A stretch of 64,000 nt of DNA from positions 1 to 64,000 of the forward strand of contig NZ_VOUA01000017.1 of NCBI RefSeq assembly GCF_024372725.1, written 5' to 3'. A program made the translations under genes and the position numbers. This DNA comes from Methanosarcina sp. KYL-1 (GTDB taxonomy: Archaea > Halobacteriota > Methanosarcinia > Methanosarcinales > Methanosarcinaceae). Shown in pieces: positions 25,248 through 34,579 of the stretch; the first letter of the stretch is position 1; every line of letters starts with the position of its first letter. The notes beneath the pieces were generated by a model, which was not told where the DNA came from, made no database searches, and was given only the letters and a program-made list of their open reading frames with translations.

Positions 25248-28200
25248 TCAAAGCTTCTTTTTCCTGAACCCGAGATAGATTCCTCCCAGACAGGCCAAAA
25301 CGAACAACGCACCCACAATGTCAGCACCCGAGAAAGACATTGAACTTCCTCCCTCGGAACCATCGACAGCTTCTTTCTGCATCTCGTAGCCTTCCACATA
25401 AGGATCGGCTTTAGAGGATGAAGAGCTTTCCGGAGCATCCGGGGTGTCGGTACCATATCCGGCATCGGTTTCCTTAGCAGTGGTCTTGTTCGCACTCATT
25501 ACTACCGGAGTAGAACTGCCCCTGTTACCGCTACTGCTTCTCTTACTGGGAGAGGAAGTAGAGGTACTCGCCGGGGAATCGGTCGCTTCGGTAATCTTTT
25601 TGTTATATGCGTCCTGAAGCTCCTGACTGACGCCCGCAACAGACATCATACCTTTCACGTACTCATCAAGCAGGGGGTTTCCACAGGTGTGGTGGCAGCA
25701 GGTGACTCCGTCCTCTACCACGGACTTTACGTACTCATTGATAAGGGCATTGAGAATCTCCTCATCTGCGCCCCAGTACTTTTCACCATTTGCATTTTCC
25801 TTGCGGGTGGTCTCAAGCATCCTGGCCGTGATTGACTGGTAGGCGTGAGGACAGTTTTCCTTGAACCACTCTTTCATATCCGGATCGTTTATGTAGGTGT
25901 CGTAGACCATTTCCCAGGTGCTGTCGTCCACAAGGTCAGGATCGCAGACTTCCCAGCCCCAGAGGTTGTTGACGAACTCTGACATCATCCAGCCTCCGGC
26001 GTAGCCGGATTCCTTCATGCCATTAATCCACTCTTCATTCAGGTACCTGGACCGGAGGTTTGTGTTAAAGTACTCGTCCAAAGAAACCATACCGCAGCCT
26101 CCGGCTTCCCGATCCCGTGTGTCCGAGACATACATATCCGGAGTCTTGCCTGAGAGATACCTGGTAGCCAGGTTCATTCCCCCGAAATACTGGAAGAAAT
26201 CATCATTATCAAGGGTGTCATAGAGATTGGAGGAATCCGAATGAACGGAAGCATCTACTGTCTTCAGGTTGCCTTCCAGCAGGTCCCGGCAGCTGATGCC
26301 CCAGAAGTCCTCTCCGTAGGCATAGCCCATTTTGTCAAGGTAAACATTTGCAATATCTTCCTCATTGTCCCAGGTCCCGCTGGCCCCGATAGCATTGGAA
26401 ACTCCTATTTCATAAGTTCCGTCCCTGACAGCAAAACAGCGCATAGTGGACAGTTTTCTTGCAGTTTCACTGTCATAGGTCCCATTCAGGGCTTCATAAA
26501 TCGCCTGGGAATTTTCATAAACATAGTTTGTGTAGTCCCCCTCTGTCGCATTATTTGCAAGCTTGACAGCTCCGTCTATCATCTTGATTTTGTCAGGGAA
26601 AGCGTCCCGAATGCCCGCAGTCGCATAGACAATGTCGATCCTGGGCCTTCCAACCGCTGTCATGTTGTCCTGAAGCGATTTCGGAAGCAGGGCGTACATC
26701 TCGGAATCGCTCATGACGTTGGCCTCAGTAAGCTTCTTGACTTTTCCATTTTCATCCCACTCAGGTTTTATCCCCAGCAGATAAAGGATCTCTGCCTCGA
26801 CCGTGCCTTCGTCCCTGATAAACTCCACCCCGAACCTGGAGAAAGAGACCTTGGACGGGAATGTCCCATTATGGTTGTTGTAATAATCCACGAGCAGGGT
26901 ATTCGTAAGGTTTACCGCAAGGTTCCAGGCAGCTTCCGAAGGGTAAAGTTCGGGGTCCACAGAGTAGAAATTCCGGCCCGTGGGTACGGAATCGGGGTTC
27001 AATACGGGGTCCCTGCCAGGGCCCGGAGGAATAAAACCGGCCTCAAGAGCGGATAATACCATGTCCATTTCCTGTGCGGACGCTGCAAGGCTGTCCCTGT
27101 ATTCGAGTCCGGCTTCAAGTTCGGAGTTCACCGAACTGTCATTATAACCGAAAACAAGGTCCTGGGCATCCACGGGTGTGGTATTGTTGCTTACAAGTTC
27201 CCAGACCATCCAGTCCACCTTCCGGTCATCTGCGGGCATGCCGAGCGGATACTCCGGCCCGGAATAGAAAACCGTAACGGCTTCTTCAAAGGAGCTTCCG
27301 AGCATTGACCTGACCATAAGGGACATCTCATCCCGGTAGAGGTCCAGGATTTCGTCCCTGTAGAGAAGGCCTTTTTTGAGGTCCAGGGTTACCGAACTGT
27401 TCTTGGAACCGTAAACAAGGTCCTGAGCCTGAATAGGTTTCGTACAGTTGACGACAACTTCCCAGACCAGAGTGTCCGGTCTCCCGTCATCTGCAGGAAT
27501 TCCGGAGGGGTACTCCGTGACGTTTGAGTAGAAAGCCCCCGTAAGGTTATCCAGGTAAGAAGGCCCGAGCATTTTCATAAGGGTTGAGTTCATTTCCCCG
27601 GGTTTCATTTCGGGGAGGGAAGCCCTGTAAGTAAGCCCGGCTTCGAGGTCCGGGGTTACGGAACTGGAATTGGAGCCGAAAATAATGTCCTGGGCATTTA
27701 CAGGATTTGTATCGTTAACAATGACCTCACTGAGGAGGGCATCGATTTTTCCACTGGCTTCGGGGCCAAAGGTCTCAGTTACGTTTGTCTCAAAGGACTC
27801 ACCCATTATTTTCCGGATAAGCGAACAGAGAGAGTTTCTCTGCACCTCAATATCCCTGACTTCAGGGTTTTCTCCCAGCACATGCATGCCGTAAGGGATG
27901 TTTTCTTCCGAAATATCTTCAAGGTATTCGTGCAGTTCATTTTTGAGGAAAACCTCGAAAAGCGTCTGGTTGCTCTTCAATTCCTCAAGTTCGCTTTCAC
28001 TGACATCCAGATCCACATCAAGGTTGAGTTCGACCATCTCGGAGATTATGCTCTGCCAGTAGCTTTTCCTGAGTTCATCCGTAATCCCTGGCTTATAATA
28101 GCTCTGGATGTCGCTTTCGAGTTTCCCCAGCTTCCCGTGGAGCCCACCCCTCTCCAGGGTAGGAGTCAGGTGGTCGATTATAAGGGCATTTCCCCTGTAT

Positions 28201-30599
28201 TCCGCTGTCAGGCCTTCTCCCACATTAGCTACAATATAGGGGTAAATATTGGGAAGGTCCTGAAGCAGGAGGGGGGCCCAGTCTCCTGTCCGGTTCATCC
28301 CGTATGCAGAGCCTGGCAGCCATTCATGAGTCCCGTGGGTCCCCACATGGACGAGAGCATCAGGCTGCCATTCATTATTTTTGTTCAACCAGAGGTAAAA
28401 GGCAATATACTGGTGCGTAGGGGGCAGGATGCTGCTGTGGTACATTGCATTTTCGTTTTGCATGAAGCCTCTTGAAGGCTGGGGCATGAGCCAGATATTC
28501 CCGTAGCGGACTGTGGGAATTACAACATACCTCCCGGTTTCGTTTTCCCAGATCATTGGGCTTTTTTCCGGGTCAAGGTCCCCTTCCCATGGAGTTCCCC
28601 ACTCCTCAAGCACGGAGTCCCTGAGCTCCTGCGGAAGCTCGGACTCAAACCACTGCCTGTATGTTTCCACGGGCAAAAACACCATGTCCCCGCTTTCAAT
28701 GCCGGCTTCGACCAGCACTTTAAGCTCTCCGGGAGCCCAGCTCCCAACATTCCTTCCGTGGCTCTGGATTCTGTCCAGCAGTTCGGTTGCATTTTCAGGC
28801 AGGTCCCGGACAGTATAATCTTTATCGCTTTCCATCCGCACAAGCAGGTCCTGCATGCTCTGCACGGTGTTGAGGTAACTGGCTCCAATGTTGTCCTTTC
28901 CCGGCGGGTAGTTATAATAGATTAATGCGACATTTTTATCCTGATTTCCCTTCAACTTCAGTTCGGCCCAGTTAATCGAACGGTTTACTATCCAGTTGAT
29001 CTGTGAAGGAATTGCCCTGGGGTGGGACACCCCGGTTTCATCCTTGACATTCCTGGCTATATAAATATATTCAAAAATCCCGTCCCTGTCAGGCCCGAGG
29101 GTCTCACGGCTCACAGCCGAAGAGGGGATACCCCTGTTGGCATCTGACGCTACGTCAGATTCCGTAACAGCGATGGCCTTTAAAACAGGCACATTGAGGA
29201 GCTTCAGCTGGTTAATTCCGTATTCATATGCACTTGGCGTCCTGGAATTGTTCTGGCAGAGCCCAAAGGACTTATATGAAATCATACATTGGACGAGGGG
29301 TGTGCCGTTTGCATCACAGTAGAAGTCCTGCACATCGTCAAAGGTATCAAAACCCGCAATTACATTGCAACCTTTGCTTTCAATGTCTCCTATAAGGGCA
29401 TCAACAGGTTCAAGGTTCCCTTCCCCTATAAAGTCCCTGTGGAACCATATCCCGATCGTCGGTTTGTTGCGGTCGTAGACCCGGTGCCCCTCGGAAGCTG
29501 TGGAATACCATTCAAGGTATTCCTGCAGGTTACTAAAATACCTGACATCGGACCCATTATGATATATTCCCATTGAAGGAATTGTTACAGAAGAGCCCCC
29601 GGTCAGTTCCCACCCATCTGTAAGTTCGGTATTGTTGCCATATTCCTTTGAAAGATAAATCAGCAGTTTTTCAGCATTTTCAAGCAGATGATACTCTTTC
29701 CCCATATTTTCAAAATAATTACTGAACGTACTGTTATCTTTACTATCGTAATAATAGTCAAGGTAGTCCTTATGAAGATCAGAACGGAAGGAGATGAAGG
29801 TCGTGCCGGAAGCATGGGCATTTGAAAATACGCCGTCAACTTTGGAATAAATCCCATCGGAGAACATGTCGCAGATTATGACGTCCTGGCTTTCCAGAAA
29901 CCCGGAGTCACGGGCAGCGAGAAGTTCGGGACTTGCATCTTCGAAACTGGAGTCGTAAGCAGGAAGGAAACTGTATGATATAAACTCACTATACTGGTTT
30001 GTGAGGCTGGCGGTATCAAGCCCTTCATTTGGAAAACCGATGTATGTAATATTTATTGTGGGCCAGGCATCAGTGATTTCAGGACAACTGGCATAGTCCC
30101 TTGCAAGATGCACCAGCAGTTTTTCAGCATTTCTTAGTTGTGGGTATTCTTTTCCCATATTGTTAAAATAATAACAGAAAGTGACGTTCTTTTCCTCTCC
30201 CCCATAATAATAGTCAAGGTAGTCCTTATGAAGATCCGAACGGAAGGAAATGAAAGTCGTACCGGAAGCATGGGCATTTGAAAATACGCTGTCAACTTCG
30301 GAATAAATCCCGGCGGAAAGCATGTCGCAGATTATGACGTCCTGGCTTTCCAGAAGCCCGGAGTCACGGGCAGTGAGAAGTTCGGGACTCACTGTTGTAA
30401 AACTGGGATCGTAGCCGGGAAGATAAGTATAATTTATAGAGTCATTATACTGGTTTGTGATGCTGGCGGCAGCCAGGGCTTCATTTGAAAAACCTATATA
30501 CATTATATCTACATGATTTTCGTCAGCCGATACGTTAGGTGCAAGGAGCAAAAGAAGCACTGCACTTAAAACCAATAACCTGCATTTTATACTGTGCAT
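25248..30599 (-). CDS. Secreted, membrane-anchored CobN-like chelatase (second copy)
   Basis: Read from the ATG at 30597-30599, which has GGGGAT upstream and starts the signal peptide MHSIKCRLLVLSAVLLLLLA, the protein has 1783 residues. A 26-codon extension is open upstream but lacks a signal at its own N-terminus. Two 152-residue tandem modules (DIMYIGFSNEALAAASITNQ..., DVIICDM, HKDYLDYYY) come first. The CobN core follows, with GTHGTHEWLPG and ALIIDHLTP, and inside it are three copies of a roughly 95-residue unit (AQDLVFGYNDSSV type). After GVTCCHHTCGNP come a Ser/Thr-rich stalk and the anchor SFSGADIVGALFVLACLGGIYLGFRKKKL. The last 130 residues closely match the copy at 19464. Surface location seems certain; the substrate is unknown. 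Confidence 0.88.
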   Translation of the reverse strand: MHSIKCRLLVLSAVLLLLLAPNVSADENHVDIMYIGFSNEALAAASITNQYNDSINYTYLPGYDPSFTTVSPELLTARDSGLLESQDVIICDMLSAGIYSEVDSVFSNAHASGTTFISFRSDLHKDYLDYYYGGEEKNVTFCYYFNNMGKEYPQLRNAEKLLVHLARDYASCPEITDAWPTINITYIGFPNEGLDTASLTNQYSEFISYSFLPAYDSSFEDASPELLAARDSGFLESQDVIICDMFSDGIYSKVDGVFSNAHASGTTFISFRSDLHKDYLDYYYDSKDNSTFSNYFENMGKEYHLLENAEKLLIYLSKEYGNNTELTDGWELTGGSSVTIPSMGIYHNGSDVRYFSNLQEYLEWYSTASEGHRVYDRNKPTIGIWFHRDFIGEGNLEPVDALIGDIESKGCNVIAGFDTFDDVQDFYCDANGTPLVQCMISYKSFGLCQNNSRTPSAYEYGINQLKLLNVPVLKAIAVTESDVASDANRGIPSSAVSRETLGPDRDGIFEYIYIARNVKDETGVSHPRAIPSQINWIVNRSINWAELKLKGNQDKNVALIYYNYPPGKDNIGASYLNTVQSMQDLLVRMESDKDYTVRDLPENATELLDRIQSHGRNVGSWAPGELKVLVEAGIESGDMVFLPVETYRQWFESELPQELRDSVLEEWGTPWEGDLDPEKSPMIWENETGRYVVIPTVRYGNIWLMPQPSRGFMQNENAMYHSSILPPTHQYIAFYLWLNKNNEWQPDALVHVGTHGTHEWLPGSAYGMNRTGDWAPLLLQDLPNIYPYIVANVGEGLTAEYRGNALIIDHLTPTLERGGLHGKLGKLESDIQSYYKPGITDELRKSYWQSIISEMVELNLDVDLDVSESELEELKSNQTLFEVFLKNELHEYLEDISEENIPYGMHVLGENPEVRDIEVQRNSLCSLIRKIMGESFETNVTETFGPEASGKIDALLSEVIVNDTNPVNAQDIIFGSNSSSVTPDLEAGLTYRASLPEMKPGEMNSTLMKMLGPSYLDNLTGAFYSNVTEYPSGIPADDGRPDTLVWEVVVNCTKPIQAQDLVYGSKNSSVTLDLKKGLLYRDEILDLYRDEMSLMVRSMLGSSFEEAVTVFYSGPEYPLGMPADDRKVDWMVWELVSNNTTPVDAQDLVFGYNDSSVNSELEAGLEYRDSLAASAQEMDMVLSALEAGFIPPGPGRDPVLNPDSVPTGRNFYSVDPELYPSEAAWNLAVNLTNTLLVDYYNNHNGTFPSKVSFSRFGVEFIRDEGTVEAEILYLLGIKPEWDENGKVKKLTEANVMSDSEMYALLPKSLQDNMTAVGRPRIDIVYATAGIRDAFPDKIKMIDGAVKLANNATEGDYTNYVYENSQAIYEALNGTYDSETARKLSTMRCFAVRDGTYEIGVSNAIGASGTWDNEEDIANVYLDKMGYAYGEDFWGISCRDLLEGNLKTVDASVHSDSSNLYDTLDNDDFFQYFGGMNLATRYLSGKTPDMYVSDTRDREAGGCGMVSLDEYFNTNLRSRYLNEEWINGMKESGYAGGWMMSEFVNNLWGWEVCDPDLVDDSTWEMVYDTYINDPDMKEWFKENCPHAYQSITARMLETTRKENANGEKYWGADEEILNALINEYVKSVVEDGVTCCHHTCGNPLLDEYVKGMMSVAGVSQELQDAYNKKITEATDSPASTSTSSPSKRSSSGNRGSSTPVVMSANKTTAKETDAGYGTDTPDAPESSSSSKADPYVEGYEMQKEAVDGSEGGSSMSFSGADIVGALFVLACLGGIYLGFRKKKL
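29640..30540 (-). repeat. Two 456-bp in-frame direct repeats at the 5' end of the second CobN-like gene
   Basis: The AGGTAGTCCTTATGAAGATC stretch at about 29761 recurs at about 30217, and flanking sequence matches on both sides at the same 456-bp offset. The repeats encode the two 152-residue N-terminal modules. Edges are approximate. Confidence 0.85.
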
Positions 30600-30865
30600 G
30601 ATATCCCCACAACGTGTTGTTACATCCCGGATCACCAATGAAGAGAAATTGCCAGGATGCCGGAAACACAAGTTCATTTTCTTTTAGAATCAAAGTAAGT
30701 TGTACTGGATGTTACAAAGAAATCCGGACAGCCAAGTTGAAAAATGAAGCTGTAAGTTCTCATTCTGCATTCAATATCCAAATCCAGAAACACTAACTAA
30801 CCAAAGCCGATATCGCGGAAATGCAATACTCACGAGCTGTTAGGAGATAAAATACATAAAACACG
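30600..30865 (-). promoter_or_regulatory. 5' leader of the CobN-like gene at 25248
   Basis: No separate gene is seen. On the minus strand a TATA-like TGTTTTATGTATTTTAT lies at about 30846-30862, next to the conserved element, predicting a leader of about 230 nt. The upstream flank (30906-31045) includes the inverted repeat CACCAA-N7-TTGGTG (about 30988-31006). Confidence 0.45.
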
Positions 30866-30905
30866 GTTTTTGGATAACGATTATTAGCTACTCAGGTAAC
30901 ATGGT
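30866..30905 (-). promoter_or_regulatory. Conserved upstream element, copy 2
   Basis: GTTTTTGGATAACGATTATT, then AGCTACTCAGGTAACATGGT, matches the block at 25060-25103 in order and spacing (TTTTTGG.TAA, ATTAGC, AGGTAACA.TGGT). It sits immediately upstream of the TATA-like region for the CobN-like gene at 25248. Confidence 0.65.
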
Positions 30906-31045
30906 CTATTGACTGAATAATGTACCATAAAATGAACAGAGTTTAATTAAAATACTGCCAGTTGACCTATTATTTATCCACTCTTGTCACCAAAACATTA
31001 TTGGTGGCACTAATAGTCCTGAAAATTCCTAAAGAATACCTTTAA

Positions 31046-31747
31046 ACTTTCAAACGCCGATTACAGACGCAACTTTACAATGAGCTCATGCATGACTATT
31101 CCTTTCCCCGTGCAGTCTGCAGATCCCGAGCTGAGCTCTTCATTTCTTATATTGACTTATATTTCAGCAACCACCGCAAGGAAGGCCAGATTATCTTCCA
31201 TGCAGTTTCCAAAGACGTTCCTCCTGGTGTACCGGTAGATGAAATGAATCTGGTCTCTGTTAATATCACCATCTATGACCCTGATGACTGCAAAGTTAAG
31301 GACCAGCAGGAGTTGCTTGATAAATGGATCATGCGCATAAGTAACGAAGCATATGCTCAGGGCGCTTTACTTACCCAGGCTGATACAGCAATTCTTCTGG
31401 GTGAGAGCACAAAGACAATTTCAAGACACATAGCAGCGCTGGAAGAGAAAGGAGAACTGGTACTAACCAGAGGAGGAAGGACATAGGGCCAGGAGTAAGT
31501 CATAAGAAACGGATTCTGGAGCTCTATCTCAAAGGTTATGAATATACGGATATCGAGAGAAAAACCAAACATAGCGGGGAAGCCATCATGCGCTATGTGA
31601 AGGATTTTGCAAGAATACTGGTGCTGACTGAAGAGGGATTTGAAGATGGAGAACTCAGGATCATAACAGGCCTCTCTGAAAAAACAATTCAGGAATAATA
31701 AGGAACTGATTGGGACTTATTCTACCGAGGAATATCAGGAGCGTTTA
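31046..31747 (+). pseudogene. DUF1670-family gene, decayed and interrupted at its 3' end by a MITE
   Basis: Reading from about 31046 (FKRRLQTQLYNELMHDYSFP), the frame encodes typical DUF1670 sequence: GQIIFHAVSKDVPPGVPVDEM, DPDDCKVKDQQELLDKW and ILLGESTKTISRHIAALEEKGEL. A frameshift near 31483 moves the coding to another frame (IGPGVSHKKRILELYLKGYEYTDIERKTKHSGEAIMRY). A second break near 31697 shifts it again (NKELIGTYSTEEYQERL). The MITE at 31748 then interrupts the C-terminus, and an in-frame stop lies at 31043-31045, so the 5' end is also lost. DUF1670 proteins are multicopy in Methanosarcina, contain a helix-turn-helix region and have no settled function. Confidence 0.82.
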
Positions 31748-31843
31748 GAGCGTGTCTTAAAATTCAATTTGACTATACAATTGGGATAGGACTCACGGAT
31801 TACTATCCAAATGTAGAAATTGTTTGAATTTTAAGACAGCCTC
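31748..31843. mobile_element. MITE with GAGcgTGTCTTAAAATTCAA-type ends, internally deleted copy
   Basis: This 96-bp element has inverted ends GAGCGTGTCTTAAAATTCAA and TTGAATTTTAAGACAGCCTC. It is flanked by TTA on both sides (31745-31747 and 31844-31846), a 3-bp target duplication. The inner sequence matches, inverted, both halves of the longer element at 34175-34414, with the middle missing. GAG-type ends and a 3-bp TNA target are usual for IS5-family (IS1031-type) elements, so that family is the likely driver. Confidence 0.85.
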
Positions 31844-31885
31844 TTAAAAATAAAAAATTGTTTAAAAGGATTGTTTTTTGAATCT

Positions 31886-33721
31886 TCACCTCAACCTCCC
31901 AAAGATGCTCTCAAAATAACTCCAGATGCCTCCCATGTTTCCTTCAGAATCCTCGATTTTCATGTATTTGTTTGATGCCGATACGTTCCCATTTGTGGCT
32001 TCCCAGGTCTTGAAGGCTTCATCTGCAGCCTGGCCCCCTCCTCTGGCGGAGATCGTGTCGTTACCTGTGTATATGCCGTAGTAGCACCAGGTGGCGATAC
32101 CGTTTTCGTCGGTCAGGCTTGTGCCCGAGGTCCCAACATGGGGGCCGTCGGTTACGACGAAGGTGATCATTTCTCCGGACACCGGGCTTCCGTTCTCATT
32201 GAGGAGTGTGGCTTTCATTATATGTGAGGTCCCGATTTCGTTGGTCGCTGACCGGGGTTCCACTGTTAGCAGGGTCTGGGCTTCTGCCCCTATTTCCCAG
32301 GTCTTGGAAACCGCATTTGAGGTTTCCCCGCCGCCCGTTGCAACTATGGTATCTGTGCCGGTAGTTATCCCGTAGGACCAGGTGGCAGTCCCGTTGGCAT
32401 CGGTTACGCCCTTGCCTGAAAGCCCTGCAAACGGCCCCTCGCTTACATTGAAAGTTATCGTCTCATTGGCTACGGGTGTCCCGTTTTCATCTACCAGGTT
32501 AGCTCTCAATATGTGAAGGTTCCCGAGTATGTTCGTGGCAGATTCGGGTTCGAGGGTCAGCAGGGGCTTTTGCCCCTGGTCGCTTTCCCAGGTCTTGAAA
32601 GCCTCGTTTGAGGTTTCCCCGCCGCCCGTTGCAACTATGGTATCGGTTCCGGAGTTTTCTCCTGTGTAATTCCAGGTGGCAGTCCCGTTTGCGTCGGTTA
32701 CATCCGTGCCTGAAGTCCCGTTATGGGGCCCGGCTGTTACGTTGAAGGTTATGTTCTCCCCTTCAACCGGAGTTTCGTTTTCATCTACCAGGGTAGCTGT
32801 CAATGTATGAAGTTCGCTGACCTTGTTTGTGGCAGATGCCGGTTCGAGAAGCAGTTTCGGTGAGACAAAACTCTCAGCCCTGATGATCACATTGGAGTCC
32901 AGTGCCCTGTCTCCTGCGTCAGCGATAGCCATTCTTATATGGTTTATCTCTCCGGGGGTTACATTGGCCGTAGCAGTCAGGACCACTGTCAAACCGTCCA
33001 TTTCGGTATCAATTGACCCTCCCCCATCATTCAGGTCGTTGTTTATGTAATACTCCGGATTACTGGAATTCGTACCGAAAGGATTCCCGTTGTTGACATT
33101 GTTTATGGATACCGGCGTGCTAGTTCCCGGAATTAAAGCTATGTTCTCCCCGTTGACAAAGAATCCGAATACATCGTTATATTCCGAATTGACCCATTCG
33201 TTATATTCATCGGAGCTGAAAACGTATTCAAACTGTACAATTTCCGTATCCGGAACAAAATCAAATTCAAGAACTGCAGCATCAAAGGTTGTGAAGCCCG
33301 GGATCAAAGCATTGAGGTCCGTGTCTCCAGGCAGGCCGTTGTCAGCTGTTACGTTATCAAACTCATTGGGGCCCACTACATTTGTAATATTCCCGGTGCT
33401 CAGGATGATGCCGTTTCCAAAGCCTATGATTTCTTCTCCTCCGCTAAATGTTCCGGCTGCTACATTTGCCCCGGTAAATGTAACGTTAGAAACAGTAACT
33501 CCTTCCCCAAGTAGAGTATTCACAAGATCTGAAGAAGTCAACCCCGAATTCAGGTCTGCGGTCTCGATTCCGGGAGAACCGATCTGGTAGGTTATTTTGC
33601 TGGCTCCACCGCGAGATATACTTGTGATTTCTTCTCCGTATGTCAGGCTTACAGTTAATACCGTTAAGATTGTCAGGATAATGACAACTATTGCTGGTGT
33701 TATTACTCTTCTTTTTTCCAT
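31886..33721 (-). CDS. Secreted surface protein: choice-of-anchor L domain plus three Ig-like (Big_1) domains
   Basis: The start is set at the ATG at 33719-33721 (MEKRRVITPAIVVIILTILT), with GAGGGGGA upstream, giving 611 residues; the frame is open 13 codons further. A signal peptide or anchor helix (residues about 7-27) is followed by a choice-of-anchor L domain: TEIVQFEYVFSSDEYNEW, DVFGFFVNGENIALI and IDTEMDGLTVVLTATANVTPGEINHIRMAIADAGD. Three tandem Big_1 domains of about 95 residues each repeat LTLEPESATN...ETITFNVTAGP...GTSGTDVTDANGTATW...GTDTIVATGGG. No C-terminal membrane segment is evident. It is likely an adhesin-like cell-surface protein. It stands alone between mobile elements. Confidence 0.85.
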   Translation of the reverse strand: MEKRRVITPAIVVIILTILTVLTVSLTYGEEITSISRGGASKITYQIGSPGIETADLNSGLTSSDLVNTLLGEGVTVSNVTFTGANVAAGTFSGGEEIIGFGNGIILSTGNITNVVGPNEFDNVTADNGLPGDTDLNALIPGFTTFDAAVLEFDFVPDTEIVQFEYVFSSDEYNEWVNSEYNDVFGFFVNGENIALIPGTSTPVSINNVNNGNPFGTNSSNPEYYINNDLNDGGGSIDTEMDGLTVVLTATANVTPGEINHIRMAIADAGDRALDSNVIIRAESFVSPKLLLEPASATNKVSELHTLTATLVDENETPVEGENITFNVTAGPHNGTSGTDVTDANGTATWNYTGENSGTDTIVATGGGETSNEAFKTWESDQGQKPLLTLEPESATNILGNLHILRANLVDENGTPVANETITFNVSEGPFAGLSGKGVTDANGTATWSYGITTGTDTIVATGGGETSNAVSKTWEIGAEAQTLLTVEPRSATNEIGTSHIMKATLLNENGSPVSGEMITFVVTDGPHVGTSGTSLTDENGIATWCYYGIYTGNDTISARGGGQAADEAFKTWEATNGNVSASNKYMKIEDSEGNMGGIWSYFESIFGRLR

Positions 33722-34039
33722 ATATTTCCCCCTCTGCCGGGCATATGATGCATTTACCACACTATCTTGCCGGTAAACTCCCCTCTCGGATTTTTCAAAG
33801 TGTGGTTTATGTTATGGATTCTTATTCTGGATTTTCTGTTTTGAATATTATTTATCTCTTAAAAATAAATGCTATTTTTATATATATCCACAGGGATTAT
33901 TTATTCTGAAAAATGATTCTTTTTTGGCTTGCATCTCCTGTATTCCTGCTGAATCTCGTATGAAACACGTAAGAGCCTTACTCCTGCAGGTAAAGGACAA
34001 ACAAAAAAACGGTTTACAGGACTGTTCCATGAAGTATAT
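33722..34039. promoter_or_regulatory. AT-rich upstream region of the surface-protein gene
   Basis: I see no gene. A TATA-like stretch on the minus strand lies in the AT-rich block at about 33840-33890 (plus strand TTTTTATATATATCC). Confidence 0.4.
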
Positions 34040-34172
34040 GGGTGCCCAAAAAGGCCCTCCAGATTACTTCAAAATTTATTTGAGTATCCAAAAAGTCTTC
34101 CGGAGGACTGAAATATGTATTGGTATACCTAAAAAGGTCCTCCCAATGACTGAAAAACGTACCGAAATTACT
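34040..34172. repeat. Degenerate ~45-bp repeat family, copy cluster 2
   Basis: Three diverged units of the form GGTATACCTAAAAAGGTCCTCCCAATGACTGAAAAACGTA lie side by side; the other two have CCAAAAAGGCCCTCC and CCAAAAAGTCTTCCGGAGGACTGAA. The core AAAAAGGtC...GACTGAAA matches the cluster at 14363-14466. The cluster abuts the MITE at 34175. Confidence 0.7.
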
Positions 34173-34174
34173 AA

Positions 34175-34414
34175 GAGGCTGTCTTAAAATTCAAAACATT
34201 TCTACATTTGGATGGTAGGCGTTTTTGATCTTAAGTTCAGACTGTAAATTAATTACATAAGACTTATTTGCCCGATGCATAAAATCAAATGCATTAGACA
34301 TCATGGTCAAAATTTACACTTTAGACATTTAACGGTTTAACGCTACCGATTTTTGATCCAAATCCGTGAGTCCTATCCCAATTGTATAGTCAAATTGAAT
34401 TTTAAGACACGCTC
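34175..34414. mobile_element. MITE with GAGgcTGTCTTAAAATTCAA-type ends, longer copy
   Basis: This 240-bp element has ends GAGGCTGTCTTAAAATTCAA and TTGAATTTTAAGACACGCTC and is flanked by TAA on both sides (34172-34174, 34415-34417). Relative to the copy at 31748 it is inverted and carries about 145 bp of extra internal sequence with no ORF. The shared ends, shared internal arms (CTACATTTGGAT...; GTGAGTCCTATCCCAATTGT) and 3-bp duplication show both came from one parent. Confidence 0.87.
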
Positions 34415-34579
34415 TAAGAAAACAGCTAGATGGCTGAAGAAAAGGATGAAACAACATAAGGATTCAATTTGGAATCTGCAAACCAGATAATGGTTTGGCA
34501 AAGCAGATAAGTATGTAGAGAAAGTCGTTAAAAGAGTGTTTTGAAAGGTATGTTTCTTTTTGGAAGGTTGAAATAAAGG

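Noticed and set aside
24711-31045. Cobalamin riboswitch before the CobN-like genes
   Set aside because: The long leaders made this worth checking, but I saw no B12-box or the conserved paired core. Archaeal cobalamin riboswitches are also not expected.
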